64,000 nt of DNA from Psychrobacter sp. PL19. GTDB taxonomy: Bacteria; Pseudomonadota; Gammaproteobacteria; Pseudomonadales; Moraxellaceae. The translations under genes were made by a program, and so were the position numbers. Below are positions 31,194 to 41,290 of the stretch, one piece after another. Each line of letters starts with the position of its first letter. Positions within the stretch are counted from its first letter, which is position 1. The notes below the pieces were generated by a model. The model saw only the letters and a list, made by a program, of their open reading frames with translations, searched no databases and had not been told where the DNA came from. The stretch covers positions 3,038,001-3,102,000 of the forward strand of contig NZ_JAGING010000001.1 in the NCBI RefSeq assembly GCF_017875835.1, in the 5' to 3' direction.

Positions 31194-32588
31194 TTATATT
31201 TCAAGTGCTGCAAGCGCTTCACCAATGGTATGGAAAGAACCACAGACTAGAATTAGATCTTGCGGCTGACTGGCGTTTATAACCGCCTGTGTGGCCTGAG
31301 ATAAACTACTAAATTCATGTACACAACTCTTATCAACATGCTTCGCCAAAATATTCTGTAATTGCTCAGTGCTAGCCGCACGTGGATAGTCAATTTCTGC
31401 AATAAACCACTCAGTAATCGGTAATCCAGCTTCCGTTAAACGCTGTACCACCTTATCAATATCTTTATCACCAAGCATCGAGAACAACATTTTGATCCTA
31501 CTGGTTTTAACCCTGGCTGTCTTAACATTATCAGAGCTAACCGTAGTTGTCACATTACTTGTTTGACGGTTAAGGTGCTCCTGCCACAGTGGTAATAACT
31601 GCGCCAATAAAAACTCAACCCCTTGTTCGTTATGCGCCACATCAAACAACCAACAACGATCTTTACTCTCTCGGTAATCAAAGCGCCCTGCTAACGTCAC
31701 CGTTTGTAATGCGTGTTCAATAGCTGAAATATCGATATTAAGCGGACTTGCCAGCACCGCTGATAAAGCGTTAGCCGTATTCATCAATGATAGCGCAGGA
31801 CGTGGTAACTGTAGCGTGACGGCAGCATTACTATACTGCCAGGTTTGCGCGTCAAGCAGGCGGTAATTAAAGTCTCGCTGCACTTGATAACAGCTGACAC
31901 TGTGGGTGATGATAATTTTCTGCACGCTGTTTGGCATATCGGTAGCGCCAAAAATCAAAGGCACATTGTTACGTAAAATACCGGCCTTTTCAGCACCAAT
32001 ATCCTCAACATTATCCCCCAACCAATCGACATGATCGATACCAATATTAGTAATCACTGCCATATCACAATCAATAATATTGACCACATCTAAGCGACCA
32101 CCCAATCCCACTTCTAAAACCCAGACATCACAGTCGGCTTCAGCAAATATGAGCAGCGCGGCCAATGTCGTCATCTCAAAGAAGGATAGTGTTAAAGCGC
32201 ATTGTAAACGTGCTATCTCTACCTTGGTAAAAGCTATAATCAAGGTCTGGTCACTAACCATTTCGCCATTAATACGGACTCGCTCATTAAAGCAGCTTAA
32301 ATGCGGCGACTGATATAAAGCCGTTTTATAACCCGCAGCCTGGCACATTTCACTGATAACTGCGGTGGTAGAGCCTTTGCCATTGGTGCCAGCTACGGTA
32401 AATACATAAGCCTCATCTTTAGCCGATTGCACCACGCCTAAGTACTCGGCTACTGGCAATACTCGTGATAACCCCATATCTATGGCGGTGACATGTATTT
32501 GCTGCATATAGTCCAGCCACTCGGTTAGGCTGGCGTTGCCATTAGGGCTATCAGGATTAACAGGACTGGAAGTTAAAAGTGCAGACAT
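31194..32588 (-). CDS. folC: bifunctional folylpolyglutamate/dihydrofolate synthase
   Basis: 464 residues. Adds glutamate to dihydropteroate and folates. The Mur-ligase P-loop VAGTNGKGSTTAVISEM, the LEVGLGGRLDVVN motif and DVAHNEQGVEFLL are conserved. An insertion (~345-375) is Thr/Val-rich. Sits between accD and the SPOR-domain gene, the usual gammaproteobacterial order. Confidence 0.95.
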   Translation of the reverse strand: MSALLTSSPVNPDSPNGNASLTEWLDYMQQIHVTAIDMGLSRVLPVAEYLGVVQSAKDEAYVFTVAGTNGKGSTTAVISEMCQAAGYKTALYQSPHLSCFNERVRINGEMVSDQTLIIAFTKVEIARLQCALTLSFFEMTTLAALLIFAEADCDVWVLEVGLGGRLDVVNIIDCDMAVITNIGIDHVDWLGDNVEDIGAEKAGILRNNVPLIFGATDMPNSVQKIIITHSVSCYQVQRDFNYRLLDAQTWQYSNAAVTLQLPRPALSLMNTANALSAVLASPLNIDISAIEHALQTVTLAGRFDYRESKDRCWLFDVAHNEQGVEFLLAQLLPLWQEHLNRQTSNVTTTVSSDNVKTARVKTSRIKMLFSMLGDKDIDKVVQRLTEAGLPITEWFIAEIDYPRAASTEQLQNILAKHVDKSCVHEFSSLSQATQAVINASQPQDLILVCGSFHTIGEALAALEI

Positions 32589-33037
32589 GGACGGGACCTA
32601 TGTTAAGAAACTTGTAATAGAGCATTAACTCAGTGTATATCAAGCCTACTAAAAACCGAAATTAAAAGCGGGAAACTAGAGGCAGTAAATTAAAACCAAC
32701 AGTTAGAAATAAACTGTTAACCCAGCTAGTATAGTCAATGAAAAGTGATATCGATACACAACATACTGCTGGCATAGGTTCTTCTTGCTTGCTGTGCCTA
32801 CGCAGACAGAGGCTGCAAAAAGCTCATACCAGCAGTACCGTCGCGTTTTTAAGGTATTTTAACTATAACACTTAAATGATGGCGCTCAATAGTGGCGCTC
32901 AAAAGCAAAAATAGCATTTACCGTTAAAGTTCGGTAAATGCTATTAGAGGAATCTATCAACTAAGCGACGATCAATATATAGCTCAGCACCGCTATTTAT
33001 TTAGCTATTGACGCTGAGTCAGTTAATTAGTCATGCA
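32589..33037. other. 449-bp gap between folC and accD
   Basis: Contains the second MITE-like repeat (32732-32865) and otherwise AT-rich non-coding sequence. A short imperfect hairpin (AGCATTTACCG / CGGTAAATGCT) occurs at 32915-32943 and could terminate accD. Confidence 0.5.
32732..32865. mobile_element. MITE-like 134-bp repeat, copy 2
   Basis: Same length as copy 1 at 28720 with about eight mismatches and no gaps. Flanked by TA on both sides, starts TAGTCAATGAAAAG and ends TTTTAACTA, so the ends form an imperfect terminal inverted repeat. Non-coding. Confidence 0.72.
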
Positions 33038-34018
33038 CTAGACATCAACGTTTGGCACGCTACATAGTTTTGCTAGCAGACGATAAATAGTATCGATCAG
33101 CTGATGACGATGCACCACTTCATCGACTACGCCATGTTCTAATAAGAATTCTGCACGCTGGAACGGTTCTTCTAAAGTCTCGCGAACCGTTTGTTCAATC
33201 ACACGCTTACCAGCAAAGCCAATCATCGCTTTTGGTTCCGCTAAATGAATATCACCTAACATGGCCAAGGAGGCAGTAACGCCGCCATAAACTGGATTGG
33301 TCAATACTACGATATAGGGGATGCCAGCAATTCTTAAGCGCTCAATCGCGGCGCCTGTCCGTGCCATTTGCATCAATGACAGTATGCCTTCTTGCATGCG
33401 CGCGCCACCGGATGCCGCAAAACAAACCAAGGGTCTATTTTCTGCCAAGGCTTTTTCAGCGGCTTGCACGAAGCGATCACCGACCACCGAGCCCATCGAG
33501 CCACCCATAAAGCGAAAGTCAAAAGCACAAGCGACCACATCAAGGTTACGAAGCTTGCCATACATAACAATTAACGCTTCAGTCTCACCAGTTTTAGTCT
33601 GCGCTTCAGTCATACGCTGTGGGTACGGCTTGCTATCAATGAACCCGAGCGGGTCTTTGGCAGTAAATTCTTGCCCAAGCTCGCCGTCCACTTGATCTAA
33701 AAGCCAATGCAAACGCTCACGTGCCGTCATCGCCAGATGATGGTCGCAATGCGGGCAGATGTAACAGTTGAAAATAAGCGCTGTATTGGTAATCATCGAA
33801 TGACAGCTGGTACATTCTGTTGATGGTTCGGTCTCCACTGCGGTCAGTGGCGCGGATAGTTGCTGCTTGATGCCAGGTACTGAGCGCTTGAACCATGAGT
33901 GTCCAGCAATATTAGCATTCACTACCAGAGTATCAGCGCCATCGTTATGAGAGTCAGAGGTTGTTATATCAGTCATATTATTTGCCATTATCGTAGGCTT
34001 ATCGACAAGTTTGCTCAC
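33038..34018 (-). CDS. accD: acetyl-CoA carboxylase carboxyltransferase subunit beta
   Basis: 326 residues. Beta subunit of the carboxyltransferase of fatty acid synthesis. Zinc ribbon with C69, C72, C88 and C91 (ECTSC...CPHC), then the crotonase-fold domain (FAASGGARMQEGILSLMQMA, NPVYGGVTASLA). The family usually begins at the SWF motif seen here at residue 41, so ~40 N-terminal residues are an extension or the true start lies inside (ATG codons at residues 11 and 15). Confidence 0.95.
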   Translation of the reverse strand: MSKLVDKPTIMANNMTDITTSDSHNDGADTLVVNANIAGHSWFKRSVPGIKQQLSAPLTAVETEPSTECTSCHSMITNTALIFNCYICPHCDHHLAMTARERLHWLLDQVDGELGQEFTAKDPLGFIDSKPYPQRMTEAQTKTGETEALIVMYGKLRNLDVVACAFDFRFMGGSMGSVVGDRFVQAAEKALAENRPLVCFAASGGARMQEGILSLMQMARTGAAIERLRIAGIPYIVVLTNPVYGGVTASLAMLGDIHLAEPKAMIGFAGKRVIEQTVRETLEEPFQRAEFLLEHGVVDEVVHRHQLIDTIYRLLAKLCSVPNVDV

Positions 34019-34418
34019 ATACTTGTCGCTGAGAGTTAAATTGGGAGTTGAATACAGTCATAGCATGAGCTGTTATGACACACGCTTACGCGTAATTGTA
34101 ACAATTTATGCGTTGGGTTAGTTTACACACGTAAACTAACTTTAGCAAAGTCATTCCGTATTGTCACTATAAACATTACCATTATAACTATTGTTTACTA
34201 TCGATAATTACGCATATATTTATTGTCAGTATCGTTTATTTCAGTGCCGTTTATTTCAGTGCCGTTTATTTCAGTATCGTTTATTATGGCTGCCATTTGA
34301 TAAGGAATACTCAACGCTATGATTCATAACAGCTCTCACAGTCGCCCGTCTCCCTCTATCAAATACCTATCGAGTCTTGACTTACTATTAATTTTAAATT
34401 GACTCTTCTTATATTAAC
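34019..34418. other. 400-bp gap between accD and trpA with tandem repeat
   Basis: No ORF. At 34227-34286 a 15-bp unit, CAGT(A/G)(T/C)CGTTTATT(T/A), is repeated four times without gaps. The remainder is AT-rich and may hold the accD promoter. Confidence 0.6.
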
Positions 34419-35261
34419 TTATGCACTTAAGCTGTCTAACGCTTCACGTAACTCATCCATTTTGGCCATAATATTTTGCTGAGCAGCAGCAACGGCAGTA
34501 TTATCGTTAGGATCTATATCAGCGAAATTTTGTACCAACGCACTACCAACAATAACACCATCTGCATGCGCGCCAATCGCTTTGGCCGATGCGCCATCAC
34601 GGATACCAAAGCCCACACAAACGGGTAAATCCGTCTCTGCTTTAATCGCTTGGACGTGTTTTGCCACATCGTCAGTATCCAAAGTTGCTGAGCCAGTCAC
34701 ACCAGTCAGCGATACGTAATAAATATAGCCGCCACAATAGGTCAGCACTTGCTGGCGACGCTCAGCTACAGTGGTTGGCGATAATAAGAAAATCTCATTC
34801 ATCGTATGTTCAGTCAAATGCTGAGTAAAACTACCGGCCTCTGATGGTGGTAAATCAACCATCAAAACGCCATCGACACCCGCCTGCTCACACAGCGCGA
34901 CGAAGTTGTCGTAACCAATAATTTCAACCGGATTAAGATAGCCCATCAAAATGATTGGGGTTTGGGTATCTTTCGTGCGGAATTCTGCCACCATTTTTAA
35001 GGCATCACGGGTACTGGTACCGGCATCTAAAGCACGCTCCGCAGCTAAAGCCACTGTTGGACCATCTGCCATTGGGTCTGAGAATGGCAATCCGATCTCA
35101 ATCATATCTGCACCATGCTTAACTAAATCGTGTAGCAGGCCTACGGTAGTTTGAGGATTGGGATCGCCGGCCATAATGTAAGGAATCAAGGCTTTTTTAT
35201 TGTGTGCTTTTAAAGTTTCAAAAGTAGTTTCAATTCTGGTCATAGTTTCAATTCTGGTCAT
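34419..35261 (-). CDS. trpA: tryptophan synthase alpha chain
   Basis: 280 residues. Cleaves indole-3-glycerol phosphate to indole. Catalytic Glu and Asp lie in DMIEIGLPFSDPMADGPT. The phosphate-binding loop (VCVGFGIRDGASA, GVIVGSALV) is intact. The N-terminus carries an exact tandem duplication, MTRIET-MTRIET (18 bp including the start codon). The ribosome-binding site AAGAGA precedes only the first ATG. 350 bp downstream of trpB. Confidence 0.96.
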   Translation of the reverse strand: MTRIETMTRIETTFETLKAHNKKALIPYIMAGDPNPQTTVGLLHDLVKHGADMIEIGLPFSDPMADGPTVALAAERALDAGTSTRDALKMVAEFRTKDTQTPIILMGYLNPVEIIGYDNFVALCEQAGVDGVLMVDLPPSEAGSFTQHLTEHTMNEIFLLSPTTVAERRQQVLTYCGGYIYYVSLTGVTGSATLDTDDVAKHVQAIKAETDLPVCVGFGIRDGASAKAIGAHADGVIVGSALVQNFADIDPNDNTAVAAAQQNIMAKMDELREALDSLSA

Positions 35262-35352
35262 AATGGTCTCTTAATTGAATTTGATTTGTTGTTATAGAAT
35301 CACGTAAGACAGGTATTTGTTGGACAGATTTATCAAAATCTATTGGAGCCGT

Positions 35353-35490
35353 TTATATAACAGCGTCAATTTGGCGCAACGCCTCACTGTCTAATTGTTC
35401 GATAATAGAGTGCTGCTGCCAGCTTTCGATAGGTACTAGATGTCCTGCGTGTAAAGTATTGAGCAGGCTTTGACATTTTAAACACCGCAT
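35353..35490 (-). CDS. small CxxC protein between trpB and trpA
   Basis: 45 codons from ATG 35490: MRCLKCQSLLNTLHAGHL to LRQIDAVI. A CxxC at residues 3-6 could bind metal. The product has ordinary composition with no repeats. No strong ribosome-binding site and no recognised family. Either a small gene or the remnant of a longer zinc-ribbon protein. Confidence 0.35.
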   Translation of the reverse strand: MRCLKCQSLLNTLHAGHLVPIESWQQHSIIEQLDSEALRQIDAVI

Positions 35491-35528
35491 AAGGAATAAC
35501 GATATAAAATATCACTATCTTAAGAGCC

Positions 35529-35548
35529 CTCTGCTATGTTTAGCAGAG
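35529..35548. other. stem-loop downstream of trpB
   Basis: Perfect 8-bp stem CTCTGCTA / TAGCAGAG with tetraloop TGTT, 64 bp after the trpB stop. No clear T-run on the minus strand. Weak terminator or processing site. Confidence 0.4.
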
Positions 35549-35611
35549 AGCACTAAAAGACGTACTGAAAAACACACTGACTATTTTTGACGATAATCAA
35601 TCAAAATTTTA

Positions 35612-36886
35612 TTAATACTCAAGCCCTTCCGCTTTCATGACTGAATCCAAATCTTTATCACCACGACCAGACATATTGACCACGATGGTCTGATCAGGCG
35701 TCATAGTTTTAGCAAGCTTAAGGGCATAGGCGATAGCGTGCGCTGTTTCAAGCGCTGGAATGATACCTTCTTTAAGCGTAGATTCATGAAAACCTGCTAA
35801 CGCCTCTTTGTCCGTACAGCCGACATACTCAACACGTTCCATGTCTTTTAAGAAACTATGCTCAGGACCAACACCAGGATAGTCAAGTCCAGCTGAAATG
35901 GAGTGAGTTTCTTGAATTTGACCGTCATCATCTGCCATCAGATAAGTACGGTTGCCATGTAAGACACCAATCCGACCTGCTGCGAGTGGGGCTGAATGAC
36001 GACCGGTTTCGATGCCCTCACCGGTGGCTTCGACACCATACATTTTGACGTCAGTATCATTTAAGAAGTCAAAGAATAACCCGATAGCGTTTGAACCGCC
36101 GCCAACACAAGCGACCAAGGCATCTGGTAATTTGCCAGTCTGCTCTAGATGCTGAACACGCGTCTCTTTACCTATAATCGCCTGAAAATCGCGAACTAGT
36201 AATGGATAAGGATGCGGGCCTGCCACTGTACCAATAATATAGTAAGTGGTGTCTACGTTAGTCACCCAATCGCGCATGGCTTCGTTCAGCGCGTCTTTGA
36301 GCGTCCGTGAGCCAGAAGTGACAGGTACGACAGTCGCACCAAGCAAACGCATACGGTAAACGTTGGTCTTCTGGCGTTCGACATCATCAGCGCCCATATA
36401 GACAATGCATTCTAGTCCCAAACGCGCTGCAATAGTAGCAGTAGCAACGCCATGCTGCCCGGCGCCCGTTTCTGCAATAATACGTTTTTTGCCACACATT
36501 TTGGCCAATAGCGCTTGCCCGATAGTGTTATTTACCTTGTGTGCACCAGTGTGATTTAAGTCTTCACGCTTAAAGTAAATTTGCGCCCCACCAATTTCAT
36601 TACTCAAACGCTTGGCATGGTACAAGGGTGTTGGACGACCGACATAATTGACTAAATCGTTGTGATATTCTTCCCAAAACGCTGGATCTACTTTGACTTT
36701 ATTATATAACGCCTCTAGCTCTTCAAGCGCTGCCATCAAGGTTTCGGAGACAAAACGACCACCGTGGACGCCGAAATGCCCGCGTGAATCAGGATATTGG
36801 TTAAAGTCTTGCACGTTTTCTGGATTAACAAAGGTGTTAATAGCGTCTGCTGTGATAGATGGGGATTTATTAGCAACATAACTCAT
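35612..36886 (-). CDS. trpB: tryptophan synthase beta chain
   Basis: 424 residues. PLP enzyme joining indole and serine. The PLP lysine lies in [12 protein letters not shown], the phosphate-binding loop in [12 protein letters not shown], and [26 protein letters not shown] is typical. An N-terminal extension of ~25 residues precedes the core. Lies between trpF and trpA. Confidence 0.97.
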   Translation of the reverse strand: MSYVANKSPSITADAINTFVNPENVQDFNQYPDSRGHFGVHGGRFVSETLMAALEELEALYNKVKVDPAFWEEYHNDLVNYVGRPTPLYHAKRLSNEIGGAQIYFKREDLNHTGAHKVNNTIGQALLAKMCGKKRIIAETGAGQHGVATATIAARLGLECIVYMGADDVERQKTNVYRMRLLGATVVPVTSGSRTLKDALNEAMRDWVTNVDTTYYIIGTVAGPHPYPLLVRDFQAIIGKETRVQHLEQTGKLPDALVACVGGGSNAIGLFFDFLNDTDVKMYGVEATGEGIETGRHSAPLAAGRIGVLHGNRTYLMADDDGQIQETHSISAGLDYPGVGPEHSFLKDMERVEYVGCTDKEALAGFHESTLKEGIIPALETAHAIAYALKLAKTMTPDQTIVVNMSGRGDKDLDSVMKAEGLEY

Positions 36887-37089
36887 GGTAATTCCTACTG
36901 TAAGAAGTGGTATTTTTTGGGATAATTGTTTAGATAGCGCTCTTAAAAATAACGGTTCGATAGCTGTCTTGATAATGATGTCTTGATAGTAACGGAGAAG
37001 AATGAACGTTAAAAAGCAGATAAGCTATTAGTGAACATTCAAATAGGACAAACTTGCAAGTCTATTATAATGGTGCCATTGACTTGAGT

Positions 37090-37758
37090 TTAAAGGTCGC
37101 TTAGCGTGTTATTTTGCCATCGGTCACGCTTAACCGCTTTCATAAAGGCGCGCATCTTAGCATTGTCTTTTTTGCCCTTGTCGTGTTCAATCCCGCCACT
37201 GACATCGACCCCATAAAGGGGTAGATCACGTGTCGCGGCGACATTCTGGGCGTTAAGACCACCAGCGAGAATAATCGGTAGCGCACTGTTGTGTGGTATC
37301 AAATCCCAATCAAAGCGCGCACCTGTACCGCCATATTTATGTTGATGATAGGCATCAAGTAAAATACTGCTAGCGCCTGCTTCAGCAAAGCGCTCTATTT
37401 GCGTATTTACGCTGTTAGAGGTATCTTGTTCAGTATTAATGCGTAACGCTTTTATCCAGCGTTTATTCACTGCCCCAGCAAGCTGTTGGCATTGCTCAGG
37501 GCTTTCGTCACCGTGGAATTGAATGATGTCAAATGCCACGTTGTCAGCCAGATCAGACAGTTGCTCAGGCAGCATGTTAACCACTAAGGCCACCACACTA
37601 ACAAAAGCCGGTACAGCAGCACTGAGTACTTGCGCTTGCGCATGAGTCACGGCACGTGGGCTTGGCGGATATAGCACTAGGCCTACCGCATCAACACCTG
37701 ATTGGGTGGCGGCATGAATATCAGCAAGCTGAGTAAAACCACAAAACTTCACGTGCAT
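37090..37758 (-). CDS. trpF: phosphoribosylanthranilate isomerase
   Basis: 222 residues. Amadori isomerase of tryptophan synthesis, TIM barrel. The catalytic cysteine is in VKFCGFTQ and the catalytic aspartate in YGVDVSGGIE. QFHGDESPEQC is a family motif. Followed by trpB 203 bp downstream, so the genes are probably co-transcribed but loosely spaced. Confidence 0.96.
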   Translation of the reverse strand: MHVKFCGFTQLADIHAATQSGVDAVGLVLYPPSPRAVTHAQAQVLSAAVPAFVSVVALVVNMLPEQLSDLADNVAFDIIQFHGDESPEQCQQLAGAVNKRWIKALRINTEQDTSNSVNTQIERFAEAGASSILLDAYHQHKYGGTGARFDWDLIPHNSALPIILAGGLNAQNVAATRDLPLYGVDVSGGIEHDKGKKDNAKMRAFMKAVKRDRWQNNTLSDL

Positions 37759-37976
37759 TTTATGACCTTAAAAATTTATAATCCTAACGAAAAAAGCCGT
37801 AGCAAAGCGCTTTATTACGATTAGTACAGTAGATCAATATGGCGACAATAGCGCTAAACACCAGTCATCATAATAATTATGATTTGTTAATCAAATGCTA
37901 AATAAATTGCATCTGAAAACTTATCCTAGCACACTTTTATTCATAGTTTCGTTTATGAAAATAAAAAGGATCACTT

Positions 37977-39662
37977 ATGCCCATTACCACGTCACCTAAT
38001 AAAAGCTCAGCCCTTGAGACTACTGCTATCCAACCACATTATTTGATGTGGTTTCGACGTGACTTGCGAGTACGTGATAATACCGCATTAACCGCTCTTT
38101 GCGAACGTGCCCATTTAAACGAGGGTCAGGTCACTGCGGTATTTTTTTTTACGCCTGAACAATGGCAATCGCACGATAATTCGTTATCACAACTAGACCT
38201 TATCGCTCGCACCTTACCCAAGCTGGCCCAAGATTTGAGTCAACAGTTGAATATCACGTTAACCGTCTATGTCTGCCCACAATTTTCTGACTGTGTAGGT
38301 GCTATTAGCGAGCTTTGTGACAGCCAAAATATCAGCGGCGTGATGGCCAATCGTGAATACGAAGGTAATGAAATTGCGCGTGATGAACAATTAGCTAAGC
38401 GGCTGGCCAAAAAGGATATTGAATTTATTCGTTGGCATGATCAATGTGTTTTGCCACCGAAAAGCATCACTACTAATGACGACAGCATGTATCAGGTATT
38501 TACACCGTTTTATAAAAAATGGCAGCATACCTTAGATACCAGCCCCATTCAAATACATGAAGCGCAGGCGATCAATACTGATAACAGTGCTAATAGCAGT
38601 ACTAATAACAGTGCTACATGCAAAGATAAACTGCTTGCCTTAACTCAAACAACGGCTAGTGCAAACACCGTTGAAACGATAACAATATTGGGTGAAAATG
38701 TTGTTAAAGACTATCTAGGTTCATTAAAAGACGCCCACACCAATCAGGCCATGCAGCCAGTTGACCGTGAGGCGCAGCTTGACCAGGCGCGTGATGCCTA
38801 CCCTGCTGGTGAGGTTGCTGCGTGCCATCGTTTAGATCAATTTATTGCTGATGATATTGATAACTACAATGTGAGCCGTGACGTTCCTAGCTTACAGGCT
38901 ACTAGCCAGATGTCGGCCTATCTTACTATTGGGTCAATCAGTGCTAGATATTGCTACTTACAAGCGACCAGAGCGCTGAATAGCAACAGCGAAAGTGAGG
39001 CGTATGTAGACAGCGATGCAGGCGATGTAGGCAACAGCAACGATATTAATCGCTGGATTAGCGAGCTTGCATGGCGAGATTTTTATCGTCATGTCCTAGC
39101 TGACAAGCCAGCCCTTATCCGTCATCACGCTTATAAAGACGAGCTAGATATCGGTATTAACTGGTCCTATGATCATGATGACTTTGACGCATGGTGTGCC
39201 GGCAAGACTGGGGTTCCCTTGGTCGATGCAGCGATGCGTTGCCTCAGTGCCACAGGCTTTATGCACAATCGTTTGCGTATGGTCACGGCGATGTTTTTGA
39301 CTAAAGACTTATTGATTGATTGGCGCTGGGGCGAACGTTATTTTATGCAGCAGCTAATAGATGGCGATTTTGCATCTAATAATGGTGGCTGGCAATGGAG
39401 CGCTTCGACCGGTACCGATGCGGCGCCCTACTTTCGTATTATGAATCCTTTCAGCCAAGCCAAAAGCCATGACCCTGATGGGATATTTATCAAGACCTGG
39501 CTACCTGAGCTAAAAGAGGTTCCTGCCAGCATCTTGCATAGCGAAGATAAATTGCGCAAGATGCTCATCAATAATGGTCAACTGGTCAAAATCGACTATC
39601 CAGTGCCGATGGTAGAGCATAAAGTGGCACGACAACTGGCCATTGCTGAATTTAAGAAATAG
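37977..39662 (+). CDS. phrB: deoxyribodipyrimidine photolyase
   Basis: 561 residues. Light-driven repair of cyclobutane pyrimidine dimers, using FAD and an antenna folate. N-terminal alpha/beta domain (LMWFRRDLRVRDNTAL) and the FAD domain: WISELAWRDFYRHVL, GFMHNRLRMVTAMFLTKDLL, DFASNNGGWQWSASTGTDA. Low-complexity Asn/Ser/Thr insertions (~195-215 and ~335-358) make it ~85 residues longer than the E. coli enzyme. Start ATG is preceded by AAAAGGA. Monocistronic, divergent from trpF. Confidence 0.95.
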   Translation: MPITTSPNKSSALETTAIQPHYLMWFRRDLRVRDNTALTALCERAHLNEGQVTAVFFFTPEQWQSHDNSLSQLDLIARTLPKLAQDLSQQLNITLTVYVCPQFSDCVGAISELCDSQNISGVMANREYEGNEIARDEQLAKRLAKKDIEFIRWHDQCVLPPKSITTNDDSMYQVFTPFYKKWQHTLDTSPIQIHEAQAINTDNSANSSTNNSATCKDKLLALTQTTASANTVETITILGENVVKDYLGSLKDAHTNQAMQPVDREAQLDQARDAYPAGEVAACHRLDQFIADDIDNYNVSRDVPSLQATSQMSAYLTIGSISARYCYLQATRALNSNSESEAYVDSDAGDVGNSNDINRWISELAWRDFYRHVLADKPALIRHHAYKDELDIGINWSYDHDDFDAWCAGKTGVPLVDAAMRCLSATGFMHNRLRMVTAMFLTKDLLIDWRWGERYFMQQLIDGDFASNNGGWQWSASTGTDAAPYFRIMNPFSQAKSHDPDGIFIKTWLPELKEVPASILHSEDKLRKMLINNGQLVKIDYPVPMVEHKVARQLAIAEFKK

Positions 39663-39957
39663 TAAAGTATCAGTTGTTTGATCAGTTATTAAGACCACTG
39701 CAAATATTGATTGGCTGCAACCCGATTTTCCATACTGCAGCTAAGCAAACACTACCAATTGAATAACCATTGTAATATTTTTGGAAAATAACACTGACTT
39801 TAAAACCGATGATTAGGGTCAGTGCTATCTCTCGTCAATAACGCCGGTCTCACGTACAAAATTATACAGAATATTTTTTGCGACTCATCGCTAGTACGCT
39901 ACAAGTAGTTTGAGTCAATTTAAGACAGATCTGATCAGTTATTCTGTTATCGAAACG

Positions 39958-40806
39958 CTATGACGTTTTTAAGGGCATTTGACACGCGCCTGTACCTTGG
40001 GTCGTCACAGTCACCACCGCACCTGTGAGAGAGAATAACTGCTGCAATTGAGTTTGGGCATTTTTTAGGGCCATAGTCATAATATCACCGCGACATGCTC
40101 GCTCTAATACTTCTTTTTTGGCCATACTTTGTGCTTGCGCTAAAATTTTAGGATCGACCTGCGTCATACCAAAAACACCCGTTTGCCAATCGTAAATCTC
40201 AATATCATCTAGATACACTGAAAATATTTCTGACGGCGGCAAGGTGATATTAATCTGCGGCATGATAGAAGTCGGCACATTAGTATCAGCAGCCGACGCG
40301 TTATCGTTAGCATCGTTCGTATTACTGACGTTAACTTGATCCATAGGTTGCACTACTTGTACCATCTCTGGTGTTAACGCACTCAAATCAATACCGGCTT
40401 CCACGCGCCCGCGAGCGATAAACAAGCCTTTTTGTTGATCTTGCCATAGCTTCATCCAGCTGCCTTGACGTTGGCTAGTAATAACGGTATCCACACTAAA
40501 AGCCACCGTTTGTAAGCGGTTCAGCTGCTGTATCTGTGTTACCACACCCTCACGAGTAACGGTCTCAATGGGTTGTTCTGCTTCGGCCTGCTGTGCGATA
40601 TAAATAGCAAAAGCTACTGCAGCCAAACCGACAAGCAATAACAACCATGACATCGTCGCAATAGGTGGTTTTTTAGCATGCTTGCTAATAGCGCCATTAT
40701 TACTTATTGAGGGGCTATCAATTGAAGAGTGGTCAATTGACCGATCATCATCTGAAGAGTGGTTATCAGGACCTGTCATATAAGTTGCCTCAGAATTTAT
40801 AATCAA
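39958..40806 (-). CDS. DUF4230 family membrane-anchored protein
   Basis: 282 residues. One transmembrane helix (~52-70) after a Ser/Asp-rich cytoplasmic stretch, then the DUF4230 domain: QLNRLQTVAFSVDTVIT, QKGLFIARGRVEAGIDLS and LPPSEIFSVYLDDIEIYDW. Two C-terminal cysteines (C238, C276) could form a disulfide. Function unknown. No operon partner. ATG 40779 (MTGPDNHSS) is an alternative start. Confidence 0.82.
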   Translation of the reverse strand: MIINSEATYMTGPDNHSSDDDRSIDHSSIDSPSISNNGAISKHAKKPPIATMSWLLLLVGLAAVAFAIYIAQQAEAEQPIETVTREGVVTQIQQLNRLQTVAFSVDTVITSQRQGSWMKLWQDQQKGLFIARGRVEAGIDLSALTPEMVQVVQPMDQVNVSNTNDANDNASAADTNVPTSIMPQINITLPPSEIFSVYLDDIEIYDWQTGVFGMTQVDPKILAQAQSMAKKEVLERACRGDIMTMALKNAQTQLQQLFSLTGAVVTVTTQGTGACQMPLKTS

Positions 40807-41290
40807 TATTTATGAATATACGACATATCATGAATAGATCCTACGGTATAAATGCTACTTTTCTAAGATAACTGCAGGTAATGACTACTAATTTTCCAGA
40901 CAACTTCCTATAAGCGTACTGATAAAAACTGGTGGGTTATCCATCGTGAACTGCCATAAAAACGATTCAATAACTGCTTTATTTTTAGCACTATTTACCT
41001 GTTTTTGCGCTGTTAAAGCTGAAAAAGAAAAAAGTCATTGCGTCTTAGACAAAGTTTACCTAACATAGTCCGATTGTATCGAGAAAATGTCGACAAAAAT
41101 TTATTTATCAGGTTTGAAATCGTCGTATAGGTTAATTATTAATACCTTCACTACGGTCCATTCCTTTGTTGTTGTGGCTATAAACAGTCGCTATAAAGAT
41201 GAGCTTGCGGTGGTCATCAAACCATTCGCAAATGCTTGGCCTTCTACTGTTTATTTTTTATTTTATCGTTGATAAGGTTATGCTTTATTT
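40807..41290. other. 484-bp region upstream of proS, no convincing gene
   Basis: A 61-codon frame at 41087-41272 has no ribosome-binding site or recognisable domain and I do not support it. The region should contain the proS promoter. No strong hairpin was seen. Confidence 0.5.

Noticed and set aside
41087..41272. 61-codon ORF upstream of proS
   Set aside because: No ribosome-binding site, no homology that I recognise, and it occupies the expected proS promoter region.
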